Below, in pieces: positions 8,448 through 16,594 of a DNA stretch of 64,000 nucleotides. The stretch is from Micavibrio_A sp964539025 (GTDB lineage Bacteria > Pseudomonadota > Alphaproteobacteria > Micavibrionales > Micavibrionaceae). The DNA is taken from the NCBI GenBank assembly GCA_964539025.1, contig CAZIFA010000002.1, positions 310,001-374,000 of the forward strand, read 5' to 3'. Under the pieces are notes generated by a model. It was not told the DNA's origin. It did no database searches and saw nothing but the letters and a program-made list of their open reading frames with translations. Made by a program: the position numbers and the translations under genes. The number at the start of each line of letters is the position of its first letter. Position 1 is the first letter of the stretch.

Positions 8448-8933
8448 ATGTCTGACCAGGAAAAAACGGACGATTATTTATTCAAAAAGGAGGTTGCGCA
8501 AAACCTCCTGCCTGCGATCGCACGTTTGTTATACGAACATTTCGGCGTGACCGAAGACATAGCCGAAATCGGCATCGGCGCGCTCACCACCGCGAGCCCG
8601 CGGGCGGCCAACATGCCTTTATACCAACTCAATATCATTCCTCACGGAAACGCGGATCAAAGTCTGCGTGAGCATGTTGGCAGGGCCGCGCAAGGTCTTG
8701 TCGACCTGTTCAAACAGGCCGCAAACGCAGGAGAGATCGTGCCGGACGAATCCAGACTCGCGGATTTCGGCGAGATGAAAGTCCATTTCAATCCTCGCGC
8801 CGTCATCCGCGCTCTGCAGGGCCTCATGAGCGGCGGAGGGCACATTCCTGAAGTATCGGCCTATCTTTGCGCCGCAGAACGCGCCCTTAACAGCCCCCGC
8901 CCTGCATCAGATCCTAACACTAGGCCGAGTTGA
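8448..8933 (+). CDS. hypothetical protein, second of three tandem diverged paralogues
   Basis: A 161-residue soluble protein without signal or membrane segments. Its helix LLPAIARLLYEHFGVTEDIA aligns with the equivalent helix in the gene before. Its later VHFNPRAVIRALQGL aligns with IRFQPRPMMAALNIY in the gene after, so it links the three as one family. The function is unknown. It starts 9 bases after the first gene stops (AAGGAACAACT before ATG gives a ribosome site). Confidence 0.75.
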   Translation: MSDQEKTDDYLFKKEVAQNLLPAIARLLYEHFGVTEDIAEIGIGALTTASPRAANMPLYQLNIIPHGNADQSLREHVGRAAQGLVDLFKQAANAGEIVPDESRLADFGEMKVHFNPRAVIRALQGLMSGGGHIPEVSAYLCAAERALNSPRPASDPNTRPS

Positions 8934-8937
8934 TCCC

Positions 8938-9483
8938 ATGACGCTACACCTTCCCTTTCGCGATCTTGACAGGCACACGAGTTACAGATCAATGCGTGCA
9001 AGCGACCGCCCTACGGCCATCGGCATCAACCAACGCGGACTGACGCAGCAATATGCCGCCTTGTTTCGCCACATCCTATCAAAACATTGCGGCATAGACA
9101 CCGAGCCCCCAGCACCCACCATTGAAATAGACTGCAAACCGTTTTTAAATCCCGGCGCCCTTATGCTTAAAATGACACCCCTAAAAAATGATGACGGGCA
9201 AATCGCGGATCATGAAAAATGGGCGCTTGCGGCGCATGCCATCAAAAAATTTACAGGGCAGCTTCGCGAAACGTTTGGCGATCTTCTTCTTTACGAAGAT
9301 TACACAACAGAGCAAATGAATATCAGATTCCAGCCGCGGCCAATGATGGCCGCCCTGAATATATACACGACTTCGCAAGGCGATGAGGACGTAATCTCCG
9401 CACGTCATCTGGACATTATCCGCTCCATCCAGGAACGGATCGATCTTTTGAGGGCGCCGCCTCAGCCCTCTTTTAGCAATTAA
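8938..9483 (+). CDS. hypothetical protein, third of three tandem diverged paralogues
   Basis: A 181-residue soluble protein. It shares the helix YAALFRHILSKHCGI with its upstream neighbours and the F[NQ]PR motif region with the second protein. It starts 4 bases after the second gene stops. Its 3' end overlaps the convergent hemJ stop by 4 bases. No known domain is recognised. Confidence 0.75.
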   Translation: MTLHLPFRDLDRHTSYRSMRASDRPTAIGINQRGLTQQYAALFRHILSKHCGIDTEPPAPTIEIDCKPFLNPGALMLKMTPLKNDDGQIADHEKWALAAHAIKKFTGQLRETFGDLLLYEDYTTEQMNIRFQPRPMMAALNIYTTSQGDEDVISARHLDIIRSIQERIDLLRAPPQPSFSN

Positions 9484-9929
9484 AACGGTTTGACGACGGC
9501 GAGTATGACGATGCCGATCATAAGCAGCGTCGGCGCTTCGTTCCATAGCTTAAAGAATTTCGGAGACTTGGTGTTTTTATCGGCTGCGAATTTTTTACGC
9601 CACGCGCCGAACACGTGATGCAGGCCTGTCATAAGAACAACCAATAGTAATTTCCCGTGCATCCAGTGCATCGCCATGATGCCATCCCAGTTGCCATACA
9701 GCATCAAGCCGCCGAACAACCATGTTGCAATCGATGCCGGACCCATAATGTAACGATAAAGGCGAAATTCCATTATTTTGAGGGTTTCGGATAAATCCGA
9801 TTGCGGTGCGGCGGATGCGTGATAGACGAACAGACGCGGCAAATATAAAAGTCCCGCCATCCACGCGATCACCGAAATGATGTGTAATGCCTTGAACCAG
9901 AGATAGTGAGTGATAATAAAATCTTCCAT
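9480..9929 (-). CDS. hemJ: protoporphyrinogen oxidase HemJ
   Basis: HemJ is the membrane-embedded enzyme that oxidises protoporphyrinogen IX to protoporphyrin IX in many bacteria lacking HemG/HemY. The 149-residue protein has about four membrane helices. It carries the conserved His of KALHIISVIAWMAGLLYLPR near the N-terminus and the HWMHGKLLLV stretch of the family. It is the last gene of the hemE-hemH-hemJ operon, starting 10 bases after hemH stops. Confidence 0.96.
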   Translation of the reverse strand: MEDFIITHYLWFKALHIISVIAWMAGLLYLPRLFVYHASAAPQSDLSETLKIMEFRLYRYIMGPASIATWLFGGLMLYGNWDGIMAMHWMHGKLLLVVLMTGLHHVFGAWRKKFAADKNTKSPKFFKLWNEAPTLLMIGIVILAVVKPF

Positions 9930-9938
9930 GGTTTTTCC

Positions 9939-10997
9939 TTATGCGCATAGTCCGTATTGTTTCATCGCGCAGTCCTTTGTTTCGTGCGGGCAGATTTTCA
10001 CCCCGACATGGCTCGCTATCTCCGGCGCGTTTTTCGATGATAGCACCATATCGGCAAGCCCTCGGATAAAATCGGGATGCACGCCCACGGTCGGCACGCG
10101 ATAAAAACCGGGCACGCCCATTTTTAGAGCCAGTTCGCGGTATTCGATCTCGATCTCTACCAGTGTCTCGACATGCTCTTGCGTAAAAGCATGGGGAAGA
10201 ATGACAACAGGCACTTTGTCATTTGCCGCGCGTTTCAGTGCTTCTTCGGTGGAAGGGCCCAGCCATTTTTTCGGGCCGACGCGGGATTGATAGCAAATCT
10301 GCCAATCGGGATTTTGCAGGCCTGTCGCCGCAGCGATGTCTTCGGCGGATTTTTCGCATTGATACTGGTACGGATCGCCCGCCTTGACGATATCTTCGGG
10401 CAGTCCGTGTGCAGAGAAAAGGATACGTGGTTGCCGGCCCGTTTCAAGCTTTGCCTTTTCGTAGACTTCGCGTAGATGCTGTGCGTTCGCCGTGACAAAC
10501 CCATGTTCTGTCGGATAACAGCAGATAAGTTTTTCAGGTTTGGATAGCCCCAGTTTTTTACAGGCGGCTTTCCAAGTTTGATATGAAGATCGCGTGGTTG
10601 TGGTCGAATATTGCGGATAGAGGGGCAATAAGACGATGTTATCGGGATTCCAGTCTTTCACCTTCGCGGCCACTTCCGGTGCCATCGGGTGCCAGTAGCG
10701 CATACAGATAAAAGTTTTAAAGCTTCCGGCTTTATCTTTGTTCAAAAGAAGTTCAAGCGCAGTTGCCTGTTCTTGCGAATTTTGTAGCAAGGGTGATTTA
10801 TCGCCAAGCTCATGGTAGCTTGCCCCCGCTTCTTTTTTCGATCTGCGGTGAGCGATCAATTTTGCGATAAGCCAGCGTAGCGGGTAGGGCAGACGGATGA
10901 TGTTTTTATCAGTGAAGAAATTGAACAAAAACGGTTTTATGGCCGATTTGGAATCCGGCCCACCTAGATTGAATAATATAATTGCTGTCTTGTTCAT
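9939..10997 (-). CDS. hemH: ferrochelatase HemH
   Basis: HemH inserts Fe(II) into protoporphyrin IX, the last step of protohaem synthesis. The protein opens with the family pattern AIILFNLGGPDS and has FSAHGLPEDIVKAGDPY, containing the catalytic His, and later VVILPHAFTQEHVETLVEI with the second conserved residues. ATG at 10997 is preferred because it overlaps the hemE stop (ATGA); an ATG nine bases earlier is also in frame. The C-terminus has CPHETKDCAMKQYGLC, a cysteine cluster of the type that in some ferrochelatases binds a [2Fe-2S] cluster. Confidence 0.97.
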   Translation of the reverse strand: MNKTAIILFNLGGPDSKSAIKPFLFNFFTDKNIIRLPYPLRWLIAKLIAHRRSKKEAGASYHELGDKSPLLQNSQEQATALELLLNKDKAGSFKTFICMRYWHPMAPEVAAKVKDWNPDNIVLLPLYPQYSTTTTRSSYQTWKAACKKLGLSKPEKLICCYPTEHGFVTANAQHLREVYEKAKLETGRQPRILFSAHGLPEDIVKAGDPYQYQCEKSAEDIAAATGLQNPDWQICYQSRVGPKKWLGPSTEEALKRAANDKVPVVILPHAFTQEHVETLVEIEIEYRELALKMGVPGFYRVPTVGVHPDFIRGLADMVLSSKNAPEIASHVGVKICPHETKDCAMKQYGLCA

Positions 10998-12046
10998 ACG
11001 GTCCATCCTCGCACGATACGTGTAAGCTGTTCGACATTCTCGGGCGGCGTTTCTTTAATAACGCCGTGGCCGAGGTTAAAAATGAATGGTTTTCCTTCTA
11101 GCGTTACGCGGATTTTTTCGAGGGCAGCTTCCATGGCTTTGCCGCCCGCCAAAAGCAGTTCCGGATCGAGATTTCCTTGTATGGCCATGTGAGGGGTAAT
11201 TTCGCGTGCGGCCCAATCCAGATCGGCATTTTGATCAAGCCCCACGCAATCCATAAGCGTTTCCAGCCCATAATCCAGTGCCGCTTTGCCAGCACAGCGT
11301 GGAAAACCGATCACAGGTATATCGGCATGAAAATCTTTTAAATATTCGCCGATTTTGTGTGTGGGTTCGATAACCCATTTCTCGAATTGATCGTCTTGCA
11401 ACAATCCTGCATGACTTTCGAAAAGCTGCACTGCTTCAACACCCGCTTCGATTTGCGCTGAAAGATACAAACAATTCGCAGCCGTTACGATGTTCATCAA
11501 TGTTTGAAAGCTTTCAGGATTTTCTTTGGCCCAGTGTTTTGCTTTGGCAAAATCTTTGCTGCCACTCCCTTCGACCATGTAACAAACAACCGTCCAGGGC
11601 GATCCGCAGAATCCGATCAATGCAGTGGAATCGAATTTTTCGCTCTCCAGTTTTTCACGAGTTTGTTTAATCGTTTCAAAAACGGGGGCCAGATGCTTTT
11701 CAACACGGTCGAGATTTAACCCTTTAAAATCAACCTTGGATGTCAACGCCTCCAGTTTCGGTCCTTCGCCTGTTTCGAAAGAAACCTTTTGCCCCAGCGC
11801 ATCTGGAACAACCAGAATATCCGAAAACAAAATGGCACCGTCCATGCCGAACCTTCTGATCGGCTGCATCGTGACTTCCGATGCCTTTTCAGGATTATAA
11901 ACCAGATCTAAAAACGAAGCTGTTTCAGCGCGCAGTGCACGGTATTCGGGAAGATATCTTCCTGCCTGACGCATCAGCCAGAAGGGAACCCGTTCCGGCT
12001 TTCTTCGTTGGAGAACATCGATGATCGGTTTGCTTTTTTGTGTCAT
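10994..12046 (-). CDS. hemE: uroporphyrinogen decarboxylase HemE
   Basis: HemE decarboxylates uroporphyrinogen III to coproporphyrinogen III. The 350-residue protein has the signature PFWLMRQAGRYLPEYR near the N-terminus, ILFSDILVVPDALG, GFCGSPWTVVCYM and the C-terminal NLGHGVIKETPPENV. It is the first gene of the hem operon. hemE next to the origin is the classical arrangement in Caulobacter and Rickettsia. Confidence 0.98.
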   Translation of the reverse strand: MTQKSKPIIDVLQRRKPERVPFWLMRQAGRYLPEYRALRAETASFLDLVYNPEKASEVTMQPIRRFGMDGAILFSDILVVPDALGQKVSFETGEGPKLEALTSKVDFKGLNLDRVEKHLAPVFETIKQTREKLESEKFDSTALIGFCGSPWTVVCYMVEGSGSKDFAKAKHWAKENPESFQTLMNIVTAANCLYLSAQIEAGVEAVQLFESHAGLLQDDQFEKWVIEPTHKIGEYLKDFHADIPVIGFPRCAGKAALDYGLETLMDCVGLDQNADLDWAAREITPHMAIQGNLDPELLLAGGKAMEAALEKIRVTLEGKPFIFNLGHGVIKETPPENVEQLTRIVRGWTV

Positions 12047-12427
12047 GCCGGACGGATCAAAGCAGAACTATTATAAAATTCAAATAAGAATCTTATTAAG
12101 GTTATAGTGGTAGATGGTGGTGTGGGAATCGGGGATGGAATCATGCCCCCAAATTCATCCACAAAGACAAAACAGCATCCGTATCTAATTTCAAAAGGAT
12201 TCATCTGACCAAGTTTTGACTCTTCCCACAGTCGAAAATCTTCCCGCCCACAGCTTGATAAGCGATTTTGGGCCTATCGAAGAGCGGGGAACAATTTTCA
12301 TCCCGGATTCATCCCATGATGTCCAAAGATGGATTCCCACAAGGCCATACAGGGAACAAAAATATGAAAAGGCCGAATCGGTTCTTTTTACTCTTTGCGA
12401 TAAGAAACGATTCTTATATAAGAAGAT
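12047..12427. other. oriC: probable chromosomal replication origin (oriC), hemE side
   Basis: A 381-bp stretch without a gene between hemE and the gene at 12428. It contains nine GANTC sites, the CcrM methylation motif (starting at 12089, 12126, 12138, 12198, 12218, 12306, 12332, 12375 and 12409), against roughly one expected by chance. It also holds a DnaA-box-like TCATCCACA (12155-12163, one mismatch to TTATCCACA), TTCCCACA-type motifs at 12121 (reverse), 12223 and 12334, and an AT-rich segment at 12068-12106. Origins beside hemE with enriched GANTC sites are known from Caulobacter. Assignment as oriC is inference from position and motifs. The region must also contain the hemE promoter. Confidence 0.6.
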
Positions 12428-13042
12428 ATGTTCAAAGATGCCTTTATCAAGCTGGACCCGGTGCAGGCCGCGCGGATGATCGAACGGCTCAACCCGCATT
12501 TCGATGTAAAGTTCGATCCTGCGAGTTCGGCTGTGATGATTCACAATCTTTCTTTCTACGAAAATCATTTTCTGGTCGAGGTTTCGCGTCACGACCAGCA
12601 TCCGCCGTTGACACGGGTTGCGATCACGAATGACAAGGGTGATGTGACGGTTCTTAACTGGACGAATGAGCCGATCCATAAGCTCAACCGCGAGGTGCCC
12701 GTTCATCTGGCCGAAGATTCCATGCTGGATTATGTGCGGTTTTTCTTTACCTATGTGCGCGGCAGTCACGGGCGTTTTTTGGTGATCGATTCCGTAGATG
12801 ACATCGACTGGCGCGAAGAACCTGCGCCTGCGGGACGCAAAGCGCTCGGCAAGATGATCGAGCCTATGACAGTCAAGGCCCGCGAAAAAGACGGCACGGT
12901 TGTGTTCAGCCTGAGCATTGTTTTCAAGGATTCGCTGTTCACCGCAGAAGCGCATCTTAAACCTGATGGCTATCTGAGCCTTCATAACGAAGAATTGCTG
13001 GTCGAAGATATTCCCGTCGCGGATGATCTTTTCGGGCAGTGA
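12428..13042 (+). CDS. hypothetical origin-proximal protein
   Basis: A 204-residue soluble protein of unknown family, starting MFKDAFIKLDPVQAARMIERL. Beta-rich sequence predominates, with strands such as VMIHNLSFYENHFLVEV and GRFLVIDSV. There is no signal peptide and no catalytic motif that I recognise. It lies between two candidate origin segments: the GANTC-rich region upstream and a CtrA-type site downstream. It does not correspond to any gene of the conserved hemE-ppsR block. Confidence 0.8.
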   Translation: MFKDAFIKLDPVQAARMIERLNPHFDVKFDPASSAVMIHNLSFYENHFLVEVSRHDQHPPLTRVAITNDKGDVTVLNWTNEPIHKLNREVPVHLAEDSMLDYVRFFFTYVRGSHGRFLVIDSVDDIDWREEPAPAGRKALGKMIEPMTVKAREKDGTVVFSLSIVFKDSLFTAEAHLKPDGYLSLHNEELLVEDIPVADDLFGQ

Positions 13043-13073
13043 TTGTGCACTTTTAGCACTTGCGCCCCTTATC

Positions 13074-13088
13074 TTAATTCGCTGTTAA
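13074..13088. promoter_or_regulatory. CtrA-type binding site TTAA-N7-TTAA
   Basis: TTAATTCGCTGTTAA matches the full CtrA recognition motif TTAA-N7-TTAA with exact spacing, and a further TTTTAACC half-site lies at 13100-13107. CtrA is the alphaproteobacterial cell-cycle regulator that binds origin and promoter sites. The site lies 150 bp upstream of the gene at 13239 and close to the proposed origin, so it may regulate that gene, replication, or both. Confidence 0.55.
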
Positions 13089-13238
13089 CCACGTTTCCGT
13101 TTTAACCGCTTTTTTCCTGTCTGCGCCGCACTTTTCCGCGCTAGCGCTAGGATTTGATTAATCTTTTTCCCCCCATAATGGCCTTAGGGGCAGCACCAAC
13201 CGTGCCGCAAAACATTTTATTGTGAGCGACCTGGGGTC

Positions 13239-14561
13239 ATGAAAAAGACAACGGATAAAGGCATCGACACGAAAACGGGACGTAGAAACCACCGTCCGTG
13301 TCTTATGGCGTATACGCTGAATAATACTCAGCCGGTGATCTGCACGATCGTCGCCGACCAGCCGTATTTCTATATGGAAGAAGAGATGCTGGCCGATGAG
13401 GACGATATTCTGGGGCTTGAAGAATATGCCGATTTTGAAAAAGACCTCGCTGATCTGAAAAAGAAAATGGATTCCTTCGAGCGTCTTTCCAAACATTACG
13501 AACGTGCGCCGGGGCGCCGTCTTGCCGATTTTGCAGCCGAAGCGATCACGATCACGCAAGCGCCACAGCAAGATTCTCAAATCCTTCAGCCTGCCGATAA
13601 AATCATTACCATGCTTTCCAACAGCCGCATGGGTCAGGCGCTGCTTGATTGCGCCGCCACGCATTCTGTTTATATCGTCGAAAGCGATCAGGTGGATTCC
13701 GCACGTTATGACCGCGAAACGGGACGCATTTTAATCCATCCCGCGCTGGGCGAGAGCGAACAATATCTTTTGGCTGTGCGCGAGTTGCGCCGCCACTGGC
13801 AGCATAGAAAAGGCGTATCCATTCACCCGCTGACTTTCTATCCGGATCAGGCGATCCTGATCAATCGTGCGCAGATGGCCGATTTGAGCATCGCCATGAT
13901 CCGCGTGGGATGGGAGTTGCAACTCGCAGGACACAGATCCGTTTGGTATCATATTGAAAATTCAGGCCTCGCCGATCTGGGCCGTGTTTTTGCCCGCGAA
14001 GCCTTCGTCGATTTCAGAAGCCTTGCCAATGGCAAAGCGTCGAGCGCCGTGTTCGAGAACTGGTTCCTATCCGAGCGCTGCCGCCATCAGGACAAAAAGC
14101 TGATTCAGGCCATGCTGGCCGATCACCAAGGTTATGTCTTTACCAGCGAGCAGGCATCCCGCAACGTTTCCATAGAGATGATCATCGCCATGGGCGAGCA
14201 GCCTTTCGGCAAAAATTACCTGGCACCTTATGCCCAAATGATCATCGAAGACCCAGTTTTCACGGAAGTGCGCGACAGATCGAATGCGAATTTCCTGTGG
14301 TTTATCAAGTTCGAGCGTTCTTTCCGCGAAACGGAACAGGCCTTGCAAAGTGATGAGGGATCAAACGGAGACGATATTCTGTCGGCTCCCTCTCCCAAAG
14401 GCACAAAAGGCAATGGCTCGGAATCTATCATTATCCCCCTCAACCGGGGCGCAGGACTTATCCACAGAAGCGAGCGTGGTGTACGCGGCTCACTCCTTGA
14501 TCGGGATGAGGCAGGCGCAAATGTCATTCATGTCCGGTTCGGGGAAGGTCAGAAAGTCTAA
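13239..14561 (+). CDS. hypothetical protein, origin-proximal paralogue 1 (DUF6782-like?)
   Basis: A 440-residue soluble protein. Its middle (from about residue 120) reads as a degenerate metallopeptidase-like domain: a strand-rich stretch RYDRETGRILIHPALGESEQYLLAVRELRR, then helices with WELQLAGH. The same architecture recurs in the next gene (residues with CILIDHYGF, VKALRQIWHDREG and WELRGAGYSDLW). The putative family is one I vaguely recall as DUF6782; no HExxH motif is present, so enzymatic activity is doubtful. An acidic, helical N-terminal part (residues 50-90) may be a coiled coil. A CtrA-type site lies upstream. Confidence 0.8.
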   Translation: MKKTTDKGIDTKTGRRNHRPCLMAYTLNNTQPVICTIVADQPYFYMEEEMLADEDDILGLEEYADFEKDLADLKKKMDSFERLSKHYERAPGRRLADFAAEAITITQAPQQDSQILQPADKIITMLSNSRMGQALLDCAATHSVYIVESDQVDSARYDRETGRILIHPALGESEQYLLAVRELRRHWQHRKGVSIHPLTFYPDQAILINRAQMADLSIAMIRVGWELQLAGHRSVWYHIENSGLADLGRVFAREAFVDFRSLANGKASSAVFENWFLSERCRHQDKKLIQAMLADHQGYVFTSEQASRNVSIEMIIAMGEQPFGKNYLAPYAQMIIEDPVFTEVRDRSNANFLWFIKFERSFRETEQALQSDEGSNGDDILSAPSPKGTKGNGSESIIIPLNRGAGLIHRSERGVRGSLLDRDEAGANVIHVRFGEGQKV

Positions 14562-15672
14562 AGAATTTGTGTTTGCAGGGCATTCCTTGCCCGTCGCGCA
14601 GGAGTACGAAGAGTTGAGATCCGATAGGTTTGAACGCAAGGGACGGCCACCCAAAAACCGTAAAGTGACGGAAGATGTGGTTATTGCCAATTCCCGCGGG
14701 AACGAAGGAACAGGATCTATCGTTTATCCCGTGATGCTGGGGTCCATTCAAACCGATCAAATACGCACCTTCCACAACCTTGAAGCCTATCCCTATGCGT
14801 TTGAGAGCGATCTTGACGTCATTCAATGGGCTTGCGGTATGGCGGGAGAATCTCCGACCGCGCGCCTGTTATTGCGTGAGGCACAGGGCGAAGGCTGGGC
14901 CGTTCGTTTGGATGACCTTACCCAAAACGGCTATGCGATTGACGAAGATAATCGTTGCATCCTGATTGATCATTACGGCTTTACCGCGAATGCGCTGGGT
15001 CGTTCTTCGTTTTTTCGCAATGCATTGTTTGTGCAGTTTGTAAAAGCGCTACGCCAGATATGGCACGACCGCGAAGGCCACAGGTTCGAGACAACGCACA
15101 GACCGGATGCCATTTTGATGCTGGAACGCGCCCGCACGGCGGATTGCGAAACGATTGCTATTCTCGTCGGCTGGGAATTGCGCGGCGCGGGTTATTCCGA
15201 TTTGTGGCGTTCTATTCTGGGTTCCGAAGAAGGCGATATGGCGATGATCTTCACCCGCGCCATCGAAAAGGACCCGACCGGATTTTACGACGGCTCTGTC
15301 CTGACCCGCACGTTTTGCCAATGGTATGGCGACGAAGGCCGCGTGGCATCTTCCGATCACGCCGCGCTGGAGCGGATGGATGATCTGATCGAAATGGCAG
15401 AAGGCGGCGAAGTGTTCGGCCAAAACCCGCTGCGCCGCGCCGATATAGAAAAACTTTCCCGCCTGCCCGGTGGCCGCACGTATCTGGAAGGCATGGGCGC
15501 GAATATATGCACCGATCCATATTTTGCGGCACTGAACGATGCGATCAATGAATCGCACTTATTCCAGATCGTCTACGATTCCAAGGTCGTGATGGTCGAA
15601 GGCGTTCCTTTCCGTGATCGCAAGCTGGCTCGCCTGATTTTCCCGGGCGGCCTCGTCGAAGTTAAGGAATAA
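14521..15672 (+). CDS. hypothetical protein, origin-proximal paralogue 2
   Basis: A protein of about 383 residues, paralogous to the product of the preceding gene (shared ILIDHYGF / ILIHPALG strand, WELRGAGY / WELQLAGH, and the FGQNPLRRADIEKL / FGKNYLAPYAQMI stretch). Its frame stays open further upstream, but ATG at 14521 is chosen because it has a purine-rich site (GATGAGGCAGG) before it. It would overlap the preceding gene by 41 bases, consistent with translational coupling. The function is unknown. The basic segment near the N-terminus (ERKGRPPKNRK) could bind nucleic acid. Confidence 0.78.
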   Translation: MSFMSGSGKVRKSKEFVFAGHSLPVAQEYEELRSDRFERKGRPPKNRKVTEDVVIANSRGNEGTGSIVYPVMLGSIQTDQIRTFHNLEAYPYAFESDLDVIQWACGMAGESPTARLLLREAQGEGWAVRLDDLTQNGYAIDEDNRCILIDHYGFTANALGRSSFFRNALFVQFVKALRQIWHDREGHRFETTHRPDAILMLERARTADCETIAILVGWELRGAGYSDLWRSILGSEEGDMAMIFTRAIEKDPTGFYDGSVLTRTFCQWYGDEGRVASSDHAALERMDDLIEMAEGGEVFGQNPLRRADIEKLSRLPGGRTYLEGMGANICTDPYFAALNDAINESHLFQIVYDSKVVMVEGVPFRDRKLARLIFPGGLVEVKE

Positions 15673-15736
15673 AAACCCCCTAAAACTCGTGCAATCTCTA
15701 TAGGCAGGCTCTCGTCAGCCCGCTAATATCGCGTCC

Positions 15737-16594
15737 ATGACCACCAAGAAGAAAAAAGAGCCGGTACGGGATTTTTATATCTACCTGATTTCGGATTCCA
15801 CGGGTACGACGCTGCAAGGGTTGGCGCGCGCCGTGCTGGCGCAATTCGACGATATAAATCCGGTCGAGCGGTTCTGGCCGATGGTGCGCAGCGCCACCCA
15901 GATGGAGCGTGCATTGGAAGATTTGCGCGAACATCCCGGCCCAGTGTTTTTTACCGTGATCGATAAGAAGTTGCGCAGCACGCTGGAAGAGCGTTGTCAG
16001 GAGCTTGGCATTCCTTGCATGGCGGTTCTGGACCCGATGTTACGTGGCATGGCGGCGTTTATCGGGCAGGCGCCGCGCGGCATTCCGGGATTACAGCACA
16101 AATTGGACGACGCCTATTTCAAACGCATCGATGCGGTGGATTTCGCGCTGGATTACGATGACGGGCAGGGGCTGGAAGGTATTGGCGATGCCGATGTCAT
16201 TTTGGTCGGGGTATCGCGCACGTCGAAAACGCCGACTTGCATCTTCCTCGCGCGTCGCGGCATTCGCGCGGCAAACATTCCGCTGGCCATGGAAGTGCCG
16301 TTTCCTGAAGACATCACGAAATATAAAAAGCCTTTGTTCGTCGGCTTGACCGAAAGTGCGGAGCGACTTGTACATCTGCGCAGGACGAGGTTGCAGGCGG
16401 ATAAGGACAACAAAGCCTATCAGGAAAATACTTATCTGGATCCCGAACGAGTCGAAGAAGAAATCAAATATGCAAGGCGGTTGTTTTCCAAGCATGGCTG
16501 GCCGGTGATAGATGTCACGCGCCGTTCGGTGGAAGAGACAGCGGCGGAGATCATGATCCTCCTTCAAAAGCACCGCGATAAGGGGGCTGTATGA
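15737..16594 (+). CDS. ppsR: PEP synthase / pyruvate phosphate dikinase regulatory protein (PpsR family)
   Basis: Members of this family (formerly DUF299) are bifunctional kinase/pyrophosphorylases that switch PEP synthase or pyruvate phosphate dikinase on and off. The 285-residue protein has the early LISDSTGTTLQGLARAVL signature and the P-loop-like GVSRTSKTPT at about residues 156-165. In Rickettsia the equivalent gene (RP001) lies beside the origin. It overlaps aroE by four bases (ATGA). Confidence 0.95.
   Translation: MTTKKKKEPVRDFYIYLISDSTGTTLQGLARAVLAQFDDINPVERFWPMVRSATQMERALEDLREHPGPVFFTVIDKKLRSTLEERCQELGIPCMAVLDPMLRGMAAFIGQAPRGIPGLQHKLDDAYFKRIDAVDFALDYDDGQGLEGIGDADVILVGVSRTSKTPTCIFLARRGIRAANIPLAMEVPFPEDITKYKKPLFVGLTESAERLVHLRRTRLQADKDNKAYQENTYLDPERVEEEIKYARRLFSKHGWPVIDVTRRSVEETAAEIMILLQKHRDKGAV

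Noticed and set aside
12191..12985. Minus-strand open frame overlapping the candidate origin and the gene at 12428
   Set aside because: Its composition is that of a shadow frame (His/Arg-rich); the plus-strand frame from 12428 has better codon pattern and a ribosome site.
13043..13238. This intergenic region as the main origin
   Set aside because: It has the CtrA-type site but none of the GANTC or DnaA-box-like clusters; the region next to hemE is the stronger candidate, though both could belong to one origin.
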